64,000 nucleotides of DNA from Planctomycetota bacterium (GCA_024280885.1 JAJRPF010000074.1:124001-188000); one strand, 5' to 3'. Positions 54,863 to 63,984 are shown, counted from the first letter of the stretch. Made by a program: numbers and translations. The notes: a model not told the origin generated them from the letters alone.

Positions 54863-55297
54863 CTACGCCTCCACCAGCATAGGCGCCAAATGATAGAGCA
54901 TCCCGTAGATGACGACGCCGGTGACAGAGACATAGATCCAGATGGGGAACGTGATCCGTGCGAGCTTGCGGTGGGCGTCCCAGCGCTCCTTCCACGCGAG
55001 GAACACCGTGCGCAGTGCCAGGAAGGGCACGAGCGCTGCCAGGATGGTGTGCGTCAGCAGGATGCCGAGGTAGACGGTGCGTATCCAACCGACGTCGGGG
55101 AAGTGTGTCGTGCCGCCCTTCCCCACGAAACGGGTCACATACGACGCGAGGAAGAGCGCTGACACGAGCAACGCCGAGAGCATCAACTTGCGATGCAGCT
55201 CGCGATCCCCACGCTTGATCGCGAGCCAACCGCAGAAGAGCAAGACGCCGGACGTGAAGTTGAGCGCGGCGTTCAGCGCAGCATGGGCATCCTGCAT
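54863..55297 (-). CDS. DUF420 family protein (CtaM/YozB-like)
   Basis: 144 residues with four TM helices: NFTSGVLLFCGWLAI, ALLVSALFLASYVTRF, LGILLTHTILAALVPFLAL, and IWIYVSVTGVVIYGMLYH. The DUF420 pattern includes His residues in LHRKLM, GILLTHTILA and DAHRKLARI that could bind heme or metal. In Firmicutes the family member CtaM is needed for aa3-type oxidase activity. Here it sits in the oxidase cluster after SCO1 (7 bases), which supports an assembly role. Confidence 0.88.
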   Translation of the reverse strand: MQDAHAALNAALNFTSGVLLFCGWLAIKRGDRELHRKLMLSALLVSALFLASYVTRFVGKGGTTHFPDVGWIRTVYLGILLTHTILAALVPFLALRTVFLAWKERWDAHRKLARITFPIWIYVSVTGVVIYGMLYHLAPMLVEA

Positions 55298-55304
55298 ACT
55301 GCGG

Positions 55305-56042
55305 TTACTGGCCGTCGCTCGCAGCGTCAGAGTCAGGGGCAGGCGGCGCCTCTGCTCGCAGCGTCACGATGTCCCGCAGCACCTTCTCGATCCATCCGCT
55401 ATCACGCAACGGATCGTAGAGGCCGCGTCCCCGCCCCTGCCGATCCACGAGCACGAACTTAGTGCTGTGCGCGAACGGTGTCCCGCCATCACCGAGCAGA
55501 AACTCGCTGCGCGTGAGTTCGTTCACGAACCCAATCGGCATGCGCGCAAAGAGCCACGTATCGTCGTCGGCTTCGACACTCTCAGCGTACTCAGCCAGCA
55601 CGTCCGTCGTATCCGTGCGCGGATCAACCGACACGGAGATCAGCACGACGTCGTCCATGTCGCGCACCTTCTCCTGAAGGCCCCCCATCTGCACCGCCAT
55701 CGGCGGACACGGGCCAGCACACGATGTGAAAATGAAATCGACGATCGCGAACTTGCCGTGAAGGTCGCCGAACGTCATCTCCTTGCCGGAGCGCTCGACG
55801 AAGCGGTAGTGCGAAGGCAGCTCTCCGACCGGCCGAGCCAGAAGCCCGGAGTCTCCGCGAAGCGGCGTGGTAGCGGCCTCGGCGTCATCTTCGATCGGAT
55901 CGCCGAGATCAACGACTTCCGGGGTCGCGGCGCTGACGGCCGGCTCGGTGTCGGAAGGCGCATCGTTGCATGCCGCAAGAAGCCCGCCCGCGGCCACCAG
56001 GCCGGCAGTCGAGAGGGCGCGAACAAGAGTGCTGGTCTTCAT
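55305..56042 (-). CDS. SCO1/SenC family copper chaperone lipoprotein
   Basis: 245 residues from ATG 56042, overlapping the permease stop by 4 bp. A lipoprotein signal ends GGLLAAC (Cys 25). The thioredoxin-like SCO domain has the copper CxxxC in FIFTSCAGPCPPM (108, 112) and the distant His in PFAHSTKFVLVD (192). It delivers copper to, or reduces, the CuA site of subunit II on the outer face of the membrane. The neighbours coxB, ctaA and ctaB agree with this. Confidence 0.93.
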   Translation of the reverse strand: MKTSTLVRALSTAGLVAAGGLLAACNDAPSDTEPAVSAATPEVVDLGDPIEDDAEAATTPLRGDSGLLARPVGELPSHYRFVERSGKEMTFGDLHGKFAIVDFIFTSCAGPCPPMAVQMGGLQEKVRDMDDVVLISVSVDPRTDTTDVLAEYAESVEADDDTWLFARMPIGFVNELTRSEFLLGDGGTPFAHSTKFVLVDRQGRGRGLYDPLRDSGWIEKVLRDIVTLRAEAPPAPDSDAASDGQ

Positions 56043-56845
56043 CGGAGGTCTCCGCGAGTACGTCGCCCGACGATCATCCACGCCCCCGCGAAGATCACCG
56101 CGGCAAACGCGACGGAGACGCCGAGCGACACCGCCATCGACGGCACGTCCTGCCCGGGCAGGCCCCCCGGATAGAGCGCGTGTCGAAACGCCGCCACGCC
56201 GTACGTCAGCGGATTGGCGCGCATGATGAACGCGAGCCACGGCGGAGCACCGTCGAGCGGGAAGAAACCGCCCGAGAGCAGCCAGAGCGGCATGAGCACG
56301 AGCATCATGATGGCGTGAAAGCCCTGAACCGAGTCCATCAGCCAACCGCCGAGAAGACCGAGCGCAGTGAGACCGAACCCCACGAGGAGCAGGACCGCCG
56401 CGCCGACGAGGAACGTCGAGACCGAGAGCGGCACTCCCGCGAGCGGCGCAAGGCAGAGGAAGAGCAATCCCTGCACCCACGCCAGGGTCGTCCCGCCCGC
56501 CGCCTTACCGAGTACGAGTCCGGCGCGCGAGACGGGCGCGACGAGTACGGATTGCAGGAAGCCCTCGTTGCGGTCCTGGATCAGCGAGAACGTCGAGAAG
56601 ATCGCCGTGAAGAGCAGGACGAGAATGACTGTGCCGGGGAAGAGGAACTCGAGGAAGTCCTGCGCTCCCGCAGAGTCAGCAGCACCCGCAGCGCCGGCCC
56701 CCATGCGGAACGAGCCGCCGAAGCCGGTCCCGAAGAGGAGCCAGAACATCAGTGGCTGCACGAGTGCCGAGACCACGCGATTGCGCTGCCGCAGGAAGCG
56801 CACGATTTCGCGTTTCCAGAGCGTGTACGCCGGAAGCCACGTCAT
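56039..56845 (-). CDS. ABC-2 type transporter permease
   Basis: 268 residues with six TM helices. The family motif LQDRNEGFLQSVLVAPVSRA is between TM2 and TM3, and LVLMPLWLLSGGFFPLDGAP follows TM5. It partners the ATPase gene, which it overlaps by 4 bp. ABC pairs of this kind lie within oxidase clusters of some planctomycetes and related bacteria. They may move heme, copper or an assembly factor, but the substrate is not known. Confidence 0.9.
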   Translation of the reverse strand: MTWLPAYTLWKREIVRFLRQRNRVVSALVQPLMFWLLFGTGFGGSFRMGAGAAGAADSAGAQDFLEFLFPGTVILVLLFTAIFSTFSLIQDRNEGFLQSVLVAPVSRAGLVLGKAAGGTTLAWVQGLLFLCLAPLAGVPLSVSTFLVGAAVLLLVGFGLTALGLLGGWLMDSVQGFHAIMMLVLMPLWLLSGGFFPLDGAPPWLAFIMRANPLTYGVAAFRHALYPGGLPGQDVPSMAVSLGVSVAFAAVIFAGAWMIVGRRTRGDLR

Positions 56846-57801
56846 GCGAACGTCCTCCCGGTGCGCTCGATAAACACGTCCTCAAGAGTCGGCCGCCCCA
56901 CCGCAACACTCGCGACATCGGAGTCGAAGTCAGCGAGGATGCGCGTCACGAGCCCAGCTCCCGCACCGGTCTCCGACGTCCGCAAGCGCACCACTCCTCC
57001 GACCGACTGGGCCTCGACCTCGAAGGCGCGCGCGATGGCGTCACGCAGCGTGTCGACACGGTCCGCTGCGCGCGGCTCGATCGTCACAACCTCGCCCGGC
57101 AATTCCGACCGCAGCTCGTGCGGCGTACCGAGCGCGACGACGCGTCCGCGGTCCAGGATGGCCACACGGTCGCACCGTTCGGCCTCCTCCATGAGGTGCG
57201 TCGTGACGAGGCTTGCGACACCCTCGGCCCGCAACGAAGAGAGGTGATCCCACAGATCGCGGCGCGCTGCCGGATCGAGTCCGTTCGTGGGTTCGTCGAG
57301 TAACAGGAGTCGCGGACCGTGGAGCAATCCCTTCGCCAACTCGACGCGCCGCTTCTGACCTCCGGAGAGTTCGCCGACACGATCGCGCGCGCGCTCGGTC
57401 ATGCCGACGCGCTCCAACTCGCGTTCCACCGCGTCGGCTAACTTCGCACCGCGCAGCCCGTAGAGATGGCCCTGATGCACGAGGTTTTCGCGCACCGTCA
57501 GATGCACGTCCAAGCTGGTTGACTGGAAGACCACTCCGATGCCGCGGCGCACGGCGATCGACTCGGAGGGCAGCTCATGCCCGAGGACCCGCGCGCTGCC
57601 GCCGGAAGGCGCGATCAATGTCGAGACCACCCGAAAGAGCGTGGTCTTGCCGCTGCCGTTCGGCCCCAACAGTCCGAAGAGTTCCCCCGACCGGACTGTC
57701 AGCGTCACACCGTCGAGCGCCACGCGCTCGCCATACGAGCGGCAGAGCCCGTCAACCTCGACCGGCGGCGCAGTGTCCGGAGTGGCAAGCATTTCGGTCA
57801 C
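56842..57801 (-). CDS. ABC transporter ATP-binding protein
   Basis: 319 residues. Walker A is GLLGPNGSGKTTLFRVV (about 43-59), the signature LSGGQKRRVELAKGLL, Walker B LLLLDEPTNGLDP, and the H-loop VTTHLMEEAE. A C-terminal extension of ~90 residues is typical of DrrA/NatA-like subunits of ABC-2 exporters. It energises the adjacent permease, with which it overlaps by 4 bp. It begins 13 bases after the ctaB stop, so it is within the oxidase operon. Confidence 0.93.
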   Translation of the reverse strand: MTEMLATPDTAPPVEVDGLCRSYGERVALDGVTLTVRSGELFGLLGPNGSGKTTLFRVVSTLIAPSGGSARVLGHELPSESIAVRRGIGVVFQSTSLDVHLTVRENLVHQGHLYGLRGAKLADAVERELERVGMTERARDRVGELSGGQKRRVELAKGLLHGPRLLLLDEPTNGLDPAARRDLWDHLSSLRAEGVASLVTTHLMEEAERCDRVAILDRGRVVALGTPHELRSELPGEVVTIEPRAADRVDTLRDAIARAFEVEAQSVGGVVRLRTSETGAGAGLVTRILADFDSDVASVAVGRPTLEDVFIERTGRTFA

Positions 57802-57814
57802 GCGGTCTCTCCCG

Positions 57815-58708
57815 TCACGCCGACGCGAGCGCGAACGCGGTCAGTACAATCGGCAGGTGCAGGAGCGACGCCCGGAGGACGAGCCGAGCCGCTGCGTCCG
57901 TACGTCGGAACAGGAAGAGAACGCCGGTGCCGACGAAGAGCGCACCGGCAACAAGGGCGACGACGAAGTAGGCCGTGCCGGCGAGTCCGAGCGGCCAGGC
58001 CGCCAGCGAGACGAGCAGCGTCAGCATGCCCTGGACGACGATCTGCCGACCGGTCGCGCCGCTGCCACCGGTGACGACCGGCAGCATCGCGTAGCCCGCG
58101 CGCTCGTAGTCGCGGCGATAGAGCCAGGCAATCGAAAGGAAGTGCGGCAACTGCCAGACGCCGATCAACGCGAAAAGAAACCACGCCCGGGGCGAGAGCG
58201 ACCCGGCGGCTGCGGCGGCCCCGATCAGCGGCGGCAGTGCACCCGGGATCGTGCCGACCAGAGTGTTGAGCGACGTGCGCGTCTTCAGCGGGGTGTAGAT
58301 CGCGACGTAGGTGACGAGCGTCAACGCACTGAGTGCGGTCGCAAGTGGTGTCGAACCTACCGCGAGGATGAGCAGGCCCCCAACCGAGAGCGCCACGCCG
58401 ATCAGCACGGCGTCGGAGACCGACAACCGCCCGGCCGCCAATGGGCGCTCGCATGTGCGCTTCATCAGGGCGTCGCGGTCACGCTCGACCACCTGGTTGA
58501 AGACGCTCGCTCCGCACGCCACCGCGCCGGAACCGAAGATGGCGACGAGCAACGGCAGCACGGGACCGTCGAAACCCACCTCGGCCCACCAACCGACGAC
58601 GACCGCGAAGACCGCCATCGCGTTCAGTCTCGGCTTCGTCAGGGCGGCGAGGTCGGCAGCGCGCCGCGCGAGTCCGGCGCCAGCGGCGGGAACGTCGTGG
58701 ACGGTCAT
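57815..58708 (-). CDS. ctaB: heme O synthase (protoheme IX farnesyltransferase)
   Basis: 297 residues from ATG 58708, overlapping the ctaA stop (ATGA). The UbiA-family prenyl-diphosphate site is NQVVERDRDALMKRTCERP (about 71-89), and the second acidic motif is LYRRDYERAGYAMLPVV. About eight or nine TM helices follow the family layout. It adds a farnesyl group to heme b to make heme O, the precursor of heme A made by the neighbouring CtaA. Confidence 0.95.
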   Translation of the reverse strand: MTVHDVPAAGAGLARRAADLAALTKPRLNAMAVFAVVVGWWAEVGFDGPVLPLLVAIFGSGAVACGASVFNQVVERDRDALMKRTCERPLAAGRLSVSDAVLIGVALSVGGLLILAVGSTPLATALSALTLVTYVAIYTPLKTRTSLNTLVGTIPGALPPLIGAAAAAGSLSPRAWFLFALIGVWQLPHFLSIAWLYRRDYERAGYAMLPVVTGGSGATGRQIVVQGMLTLLVSLAAWPLGLAGTAYFVVALVAGALFVGTGVLFLFRRTDAAARLVLRASLLHLPIVLTAFALASA

Positions 58709-59727
58709 GCAACCGACTCCGAGGGCGTCGATGTCGTCCGACTCACACTCGTAGTCGAGTCCCCCGTCGAACGATCCCCGGTCATTGCCGCCACGCGAGC
58801 GTCGGTGGGGAGGCCGAACGTGCGAAACGTCCGCAAGACCACGGCAAAGGTGGTCGCGAGCAGCAGCGCCCCGATCACGAGATGCGCGTTCACCGCCGCG
58901 ATCTCCATCAACGACAACTGATGCGCCGCCTTGTCCGCCGAGACGATCATGTACGACCAGAGCCCCAGGCCGATCTGCGCACCGAGCAGATACGCAATCC
59001 ACCGCGTGGCCTCTCGAATTGCAGTCAGTTCGCGCGGAAGATCGCCGACTCCGGCAAGCACGGTCTTGACGAGAATGATGGTGACCGGCATCGCCACGAC
59101 GGCGTGGATCTCGCGCGCGAAGATCCCATGCCGCGCACCCGCACCCAGGATGAGCTGGACGAAGAGCGCGGCGGTCGCCACCAGCGAGAGCTTCATCATG
59201 CGGAGCGCGTCGTCGTCGAGTGGACGTTCACCACCCGCGTCGGCCTGCCACCACGGCGACATCATCGACGCGATGGCGACGAGCAGGCAGAGGTAGATCT
59301 GCGCGAACGTCGAGTGCAGGAGCGGCCACGGTCCCTCGAGTTTGAAGATCACACCCAGTCCGCCCCAGACGCCCTGCACGATGACGAGCCCGAGTGCCGC
59401 CCAACACATCCGCCGCACGAGACGCCGCTCCTCGCGAAAGTGCGCCCACACGGCCAACGCGATCGTGAGCAGCCCCATCGCCTTCGCGATCAGTCGGTGC
59501 AGGACCTCCGCGCGCAGCGGCGCGGGCCCCATGAAGAGCCAGAAGCGATCCCAGCCCGGCACCCACTCGTAGTACATGCGCGGCCAGTCCGGCACCGTGA
59601 GCCCACCGTCCTGGGTCTTCACGTTGGCGCCCGCCAGGAGCAGGAAGACACAGAACCCGACACAGAGCATGGCCCAGCGCCGCAGCCCCTTCGGGGTCGC
59701 TACTGGTGACGATGTCGTGTCGGGCAT
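58705..59727 (-). CDS. ctaA: heme A synthase (COX15/CtaA family)
   Basis: 340 residues with eight TM helices. GGLTVPDWPR follows TM1. The catalytic Glu and heme-ligand His are in AEVLHRLIAK (Glu 74, His 77), with further His in LLHSTFAQ (138), FAREIHAVVAM and NAHLVIGALL. A Ser/Thr-rich tail of ~40 residues is probably unstructured. It oxidises the C8 methyl of heme O to give heme A. It is coupled to ctaB by a 4-bp overlap and lies 75 bases after ctaD. Confidence 0.94.
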   Translation of the reverse strand: MPDTTSSPVATPKGLRRWAMLCVGFCVFLLLAGANVKTQDGGLTVPDWPRMYYEWVPGWDRFWLFMGPAPLRAEVLHRLIAKAMGLLTIALAVWAHFREERRLVRRMCWAALGLVIVQGVWGGLGVIFKLEGPWPLLHSTFAQIYLCLLVAIASMMSPWWQADAGGERPLDDDALRMMKLSLVATAALFVQLILGAGARHGIFAREIHAVVAMPVTIILVKTVLAGVGDLPRELTAIREATRWIAYLLGAQIGLGLWSYMIVSADKAAHQLSLMEIAAVNAHLVIGALLLATTFAVVLRTFRTFGLPTDARVAAMTGDRSTGDSTTSVSRTTSTPSESVA

Positions 59728-59802
59728 CTGGTGAACGTCCTGCGGAGCCGAACTCCGCCTGTCGGGGTGCTCTCGGTGTGGGCTGCGGCTATGGCCGCCG
59801 CG

Positions 59803-61647
59803 TCACGACGACTTCGCGACTGTCGCCGAGAGGTCCTTGTTCTGCGGGAGCCAATCCTCGTCGGTTTCCGGCGAGCTGTACTCGTACGGGCCGCGATACG
59901 TGACGGGCAGGAACTCGCCGAAGTTCCCGTGGATGCCCGGCCCAACTGGTGCGGCACACCACTCGAGCGTGTTGGCGTTCCACGGGTTTTGCTCCGACTT
60001 CTTGCCCTTGAAGATGCTCCAGATCACGTTCCCGAGCAGCAGCAGCTGCGAGAAGCCGAGGATGATCGCACCCCACGTCATCATCCGGTTCATCGGCAGC
60101 ATGCCGTCGATGTAGACGTACTTGGCGTAAGGGTCCTGCGTGCGCCGATGCATGCCGCCCAGACCGACGATGTGCATCATGAAGAACGTGACGTTGAACG
60201 CGACCAGCGTGAGCCAGAAGTGTACGTAGCCCACCGTGTAGTTCATGTGCCGTCCGTACATCTTCGGGAACCAATAGTAGATCCCGGCGAACGCGCCCAT
60301 GAGGCTTCCACCGAAGAGCACGTAGTGGATGTGCGCGACGATGAAGTACGTGTCGTGGATGTGCATATCCACCGGCGTCGCCGCCATGAAGATGCCGCTG
60401 AGCCCGCCGATCACGAACATGCTCACGAAGGCGAGCGCGAAGCACATGGGGACGGTGAAGCGGATCGACCCTCGCCAGAGCGTCGCGAGCCAGTTGAACG
60501 TCTTGATGGCGCTCGGCAGCGCGATCATCATCGTCGAGAGCATGAACGTCATGCCAAGTGCCGGGTTCATCCCCGACTGGAACATGTGGTGGCCCCAGAC
60601 GATGAAGCCGAGACCCGCGATGCCCGAGATCGAGTAGACCATCGGGCGATAGCCGAAGATCGGCTTGCGGGAAAACGTCGACAGGATGTCCGAGACGATC
60701 CCCATCGCGGGCAGGATCATGATGTAGACGGCCGGGTGGCTGTAGAACCAGAAGAGGTGCTGATAGAGCACCACGAAGCCGCCGCCTGACGCGTAGTTGA
60801 AGGCGTTTGTCGAGGCGTCGAGACCGGCCGAGAGGCCCGCCGGGATGAAGAACGACGAGCCCCACAGGCGATCCATGAGCAGCATGATCATCGCCGACGT
60901 GAGGACCGGCGTCGCGAGCAACGACAGGATGCTGGTGATGAAGATCGACCAGACGGTCAGCGGCATCCGGAAGAAGCGCATCCCGGGCCCGCGCATCGTG
61001 ACGATGGTGGTGATGTAGTTGGCGGCGCCCATCACGGAGCTCGCACCGACCAGGATCACCGCCATGCACCACAGTGTCTGACCGTCCCCCGCGAGATAGC
61101 TGAGCGGTGGGTAGCTGGTCCAGCCCGCGGCGGGTGCACCCTCGGCACCGTCGATCACGAATGACGTGAGCAGCAGGCCGATCGCCGGCCACATGATCCA
61201 ATACGACGCTGCATTCAGGAACGGGAACGCCATGTCGCGCGCACCGATCATCAGCGGGATGCAGAAGTTCCCGAACGCTCCGACCAGCATCGGGATAACC
61301 ACGAGGAAGATCATCACCGAGGCGTGCATCGTGAACGCCATGTTGTAGACGTCGCCCGTGATGTCGGGCTTGCCATACATCGCTTCGAGGATGCTTCCGA
61401 TGATCGGGATCCTCGGAGCGGGCTCGCCATTGCCGCCGGGGTACGCCAGTTGCCAGCGCACGATCAGGGCGAGCGCCCCGCCGACGAAGAGCCAGATGAG
61501 CGTCGTCAACAAGAACTGCTTCCCGATCATCTTGTGATCGAGCGAGAAGATGTACTTGTTGAAGAAGTTCGGCTCATGGTGATGGTCGTCGTGACCGCCG
61601 CCGTGACCGTGGTCCGATGCTGCGTTCGATGTCGCTTCGTTGGCCAT
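59803..61647 (-). CDS. ctaD: cytochrome c oxidase subunit I, A2-type
   Basis: 614 residues. A His-rich N-terminus precedes 12 or more TM helices. The heme a ligands are in FTMHASVM (His 108) and VAHIHYVLFG (His 441), and the heme a3 ligand is His 439. The CuB ligands are in FYSHPAVY (His 304, cross-link Tyr 308) and WGHHMFQSGM (His 353, 354). The K-channel Lys is in ALPSAIKTFNW (about 382). The D-channel Glu before VY is replaced by Ala and preceded by Tyr-Ser, the YS variant of A2 oxidases. It shares one base with the coxB stop. Confidence 0.97.
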   Translation of the reverse strand: MANEATSNAASDHGHGGGHDDHHHEPNFFNKYIFSLDHKMIGKQFLLTTLIWLFVGGALALIVRWQLAYPGGNGEPAPRIPIIGSILEAMYGKPDITGDVYNMAFTMHASVMIFLVVIPMLVGAFGNFCIPLMIGARDMAFPFLNAASYWIMWPAIGLLLTSFVIDGAEGAPAAGWTSYPPLSYLAGDGQTLWCMAVILVGASSVMGAANYITTIVTMRGPGMRFFRMPLTVWSIFITSILSLLATPVLTSAMIMLLMDRLWGSSFFIPAGLSAGLDASTNAFNYASGGGFVVLYQHLFWFYSHPAVYIMILPAMGIVSDILSTFSRKPIFGYRPMVYSISGIAGLGFIVWGHHMFQSGMNPALGMTFMLSTMMIALPSAIKTFNWLATLWRGSIRFTVPMCFALAFVSMFVIGGLSGIFMAATPVDMHIHDTYFIVAHIHYVLFGGSLMGAFAGIYYWFPKMYGRHMNYTVGYVHFWLTLVAFNVTFFMMHIVGLGGMHRRTQDPYAKYVYIDGMLPMNRMMTWGAIILGFSQLLLLGNVIWSIFKGKKSEQNPWNANTLEWCAAPVGPGIHGNFGEFLPVTYRGPYEYSSPETDEDWLPQNKDLSATVAKSS

Positions 61648-62618
61648 CAGAAGTCCTCGTCCTCGTCCTCATCGGACACGGCATCTTCGCCGAGGTCGTC
61701 CTCACCAAACGGGTTCCTGGACCACCGCGGCGGCCCCTTGATCGCCGAGCTGTCCTGCCACGACCAACGCTCCCAGATCTTGCCGGGTGTGCTCCGCGCC
61801 GGACCGACAAAGGAGTGCCCGGGAATGCCCTCGAGCTTCTCCCCGGCCAGCCACTTCTCGAAGTCCTCGCTCGACACGACGAAAAGCCGACCGGCCATCG
61901 CCGAGTGCGAGTTACCGCAGAGTTCGGCGCAGACGATATCCCAGTAGTTCAACTGCTGGAGTTCGCCGTTTCGATCGGCCACCGGCGCGCGATCGGCAGA
62001 CAGCTTGTTCGAGCGGAACCAGAGCGGTGCGCGGAGTCCGGGCACGGCGTCCTGCTTGAAGCGGAAGTTCGGCAGGAAGAAGCTGTGGATCACGTCCATC
62101 GCACGCAGTTCCGCGTTGATTGGGCGATCGACGGGGATGACCAAGTTGCCGGTGCTGACCAGGTCGTCCTTGGTGCCGTACTCGTCGTCGGCACCGGGGT
62201 AACGGAAGTTCCACTCGAATTGCTTTGCGAAGATCTGCAACCGCACGGCGTCGGCATTGTCTTTCGGCGTGGCCGACTTCAAGCGCACCCAGAGGTCGGC
62301 TTGATACACCGCGAGGATGACCAAGACAAGCGATGGTGCAATCGTCCACACCAATTCGACGGTGTGGTTGCCATGCACGTGTTTCGCCTTCACACCTGGC
62401 CGGGCGCGATGCCGAAACAGGAACCAGATGAAGAGCGCCTGCACGCCGATGAACACGATCCCGGTCACGTAGATGATCAGGTAGATCAGGTGATCGATAT
62501 CGTCGGCCTCGACGGACGCCGACTCCGGAAGGACGTTCATGGGATCGCCGCTGCAGCCAGCGAGCACGAGTGCCGCCAAGGCGAGCGGTGCGATGCGCGA
62601 GCGTCGCATGGAATTCAA
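61647..62618 (-). CDS. coxB: cytochrome c oxidase subunit II
   Basis: 323 residues. A lipoprotein-type signal ends VLAGC, followed by two TM helices (LIYLIIYVTGIVFIGVQAL; LVWTIAPSLVLVILAVYQ). The CuA domain has MDVIHSFFLPNF (His 178) and CAELCGNSHSAMAG (Cys 230, Glu 232, Cys 234, His 238, Met 241), so the site is complete. No cytochrome c domain is fused; the tail is acidic. The start is TTG 62618 (GGAGG 10 bases upstream) or ATG 62609. It accepts electrons from a soluble donor. Confidence 0.96.
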   Translation of the reverse strand: MNSMRRSRIAPLALAALVLAGCSGDPMNVLPESASVEADDIDHLIYLIIYVTGIVFIGVQALFIWFLFRHRARPGVKAKHVHGNHTVELVWTIAPSLVLVILAVYQADLWVRLKSATPKDNADAVRLQIFAKQFEWNFRYPGADDEYGTKDDLVSTGNLVIPVDRPINAELRAMDVIHSFFLPNFRFKQDAVPGLRAPLWFRSNKLSADRAPVADRNGELQQLNYWDIVCAELCGNSHSAMAGRLFVVSSEDFEKWLAGEKLEGIPGHSFVGPARSTPGKIWERWSWQDSSAIKGPPRWSRNPFGEDDLGEDAVSDEDEDEDF

Positions 62619-62722
62619 GGGGGGAACCTCCGCACAGGTCCTCGCACATCGATGGCGAGGAAAAGCCCGCCCCGTCGCCCGGACTAACCGGGGCCGGGAC
62701 GGGCCAGATACCGCGTCCGTAC

Positions 62723-63544
62723 TTACTTCAGCGTGACGTCCTGCGAGACCTCACCGCCAGCGATCGTGACCTTGAACTCGGCCGAGCCGAAGTCCTCGTT
62801 CTCGTGCCAGGCCTTGAACGTGTACTCACCGTCCGGCAGGCCCGAGATGTCGAATTTGCCCTCAGCATCGGTCGTGGCAAAGAAGGGATGATCCATGACC
62901 CAGGCCTTCGCGCTCATCCACGAGTGGACGTCGCAAGTGAAGGGGATGGCCTTCTCCTTCTTCGCGAACGTGAACGTGTCGGATGCCTCCGGAGGCTGGC
63001 CCTTGTTCGCACCGTCATTGCGCTTCGGCGAGACGTTGACGTTGTGCATCGTCTGGTCGTCATTCTTGACCTGGAACGCCTGCCCGACCATCACGCCGAA
63101 GACGTGCGGCGTGTACATGCAGCCATGCTGCTCGAGGACGAAGTCCGTCGGCGCGGTGTAGCCCTTGAAGGTCTTGTGCGGCCCCTTCGCGGCATACACG
63201 AAGACGTGCGGCACGGTGCCGTCGGCGTTGACCTGGAACTGCTGGTCGAGCACTTCCTTGCCGTCCGCTGCGGACGTGCAGAACACGTCGCTCGACACGT
63301 TGAGGACGACCTTCTCAGGGATCGTCGCGCCACCGAACTTCACGACGCCCGTGAGCGAGCCCTTGTGCGCGGAAGCGTCGTAGAGCTTCGCATCGCCCTC
63401 GTCACCGCCGCCGGCCTCGGTCTTCGCCGGCTTGTCGCCGTCGCCGCCAGCCTTGCTGCCACCGTCGTCCTTCTTGTCGCCGCCACAGGCGACCAGCCCG
63501 ATCAGAGCGATGCCGAGTGCGGCACCTTTCGCGTAGGCCTTCAT
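62723..63544 (-). CDS. cupredoxin-type lipoprotein
   Basis: 273 residues from ATG 63544, with AGGAG eight bases upstream. A lipoprotein signal ends IGLVAC (Cys 20) and is followed by a Gly/Lys/Asp linker. The domain has a type 1 copper pattern: His 167 (QTMHNVNVSP), Cys 204, His 207 and Met 210 (PFTCDVHSWM). A C-terminal carboxypeptidase-regulatory-like strand set (GKFDISGLPDGEYTFKAWH) follows. It is the first gene of the oxidase cluster and may be the periplasmic electron donor to CuA, or a copper carrier. Confidence 0.85.
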   Translation of the reverse strand: MKAYAKGAALGIALIGLVACGGDKKDDGGSKAGGDGDKPAKTEAGGGDEGDAKLYDASAHKGSLTGVVKFGGATIPEKVVLNVSSDVFCTSAADGKEVLDQQFQVNADGTVPHVFVYAAKGPHKTFKGYTAPTDFVLEQHGCMYTPHVFGVMVGQAFQVKNDDQTMHNVNVSPKRNDGANKGQPPEASDTFTFAKKEKAIPFTCDVHSWMSAKAWVMDHPFFATTDAEGKFDISGLPDGEYTFKAWHENEDFGSAEFKVTIAGGEVSQDVTLK

Positions 63545-63803
63545 CGATCTAACTCCTGGAGTCGCAATCAGAATTGCATGTTTCTCGCCAGGTTCGGCGC
63601 CAACCATGAGCCGTTTCCCCGGTGCGAGAGCCTCGAAGCCTGCAATCTCCCCGGCCCACACGAGCGATTCAAGAAACTCCCACAGGCGATCGGGGCTTCT
63701 GGGGCGGGGCGAGCCTGAGATGAGGGATTGTGGGAGCGGAGACTCGCGGTCGAGAGTTGGGGATCCGTCCGCGACTTGGGTTACCGGATGGGCGGGGTTT
63801 CTC
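63545..63803. other. upstream region of the oxidase cluster
   Basis: About 260 bases with no gene. It must contain the leftward promoter and leader of the oxidase operon, but I see no convincing -35/-10 pair. It becomes very G-rich on the plus strand towards the right. Confidence 0.5.
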
Positions 63804-63834
63804 GGGGGGCGGGGCGGGGCGGGAGCGGGGCGGG
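63804..63834 (+). other. G-quadruplex motif beside repeat copy B
   Basis: Six G-runs of three to six bases separated by one or two bases (GGGGGG C GGGG C GGGG C GGG AGC GGGG C GGG). They lie about 50 bases before the palindromic repeat copy B, and more G-runs continue to 63853. Copy A of the repeat also has a G4 motif close by. Confidence 0.6.
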
Positions 63835-63882
63835 ACAAGGGACAAGGGATGGGTCAGGATGGATCGCGACTCGTCGCGGGGT

Positions 63883-63984
63883 CGAAATGCCGTGCCAGGC
63901 TCAATCTCTTCGCGCGGCCGCCCGGATGGACGAGGGCGAGCATCGTCGGCGCGCGCAAGAAATTGAGCCAGGCACGCGATTTCG
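63883..63984. repeat. palindromic interspersed repeat, copy B
   Basis: 102 bp, aligning end to end with copy A (27346-27446) with one single-base gap; most differences are in an 11-bp block right of the left arm. The arms, CGAAATGCCGTGCCAGGCTC and (reverse-complemented) CGAAATCGCGTGCCTGGCTC, are near-perfect inverted repeats of about 34 bp. The inner GACGAGGGCGAGCATCGTC is also shared. No gene is inside it. Confidence 0.85.
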
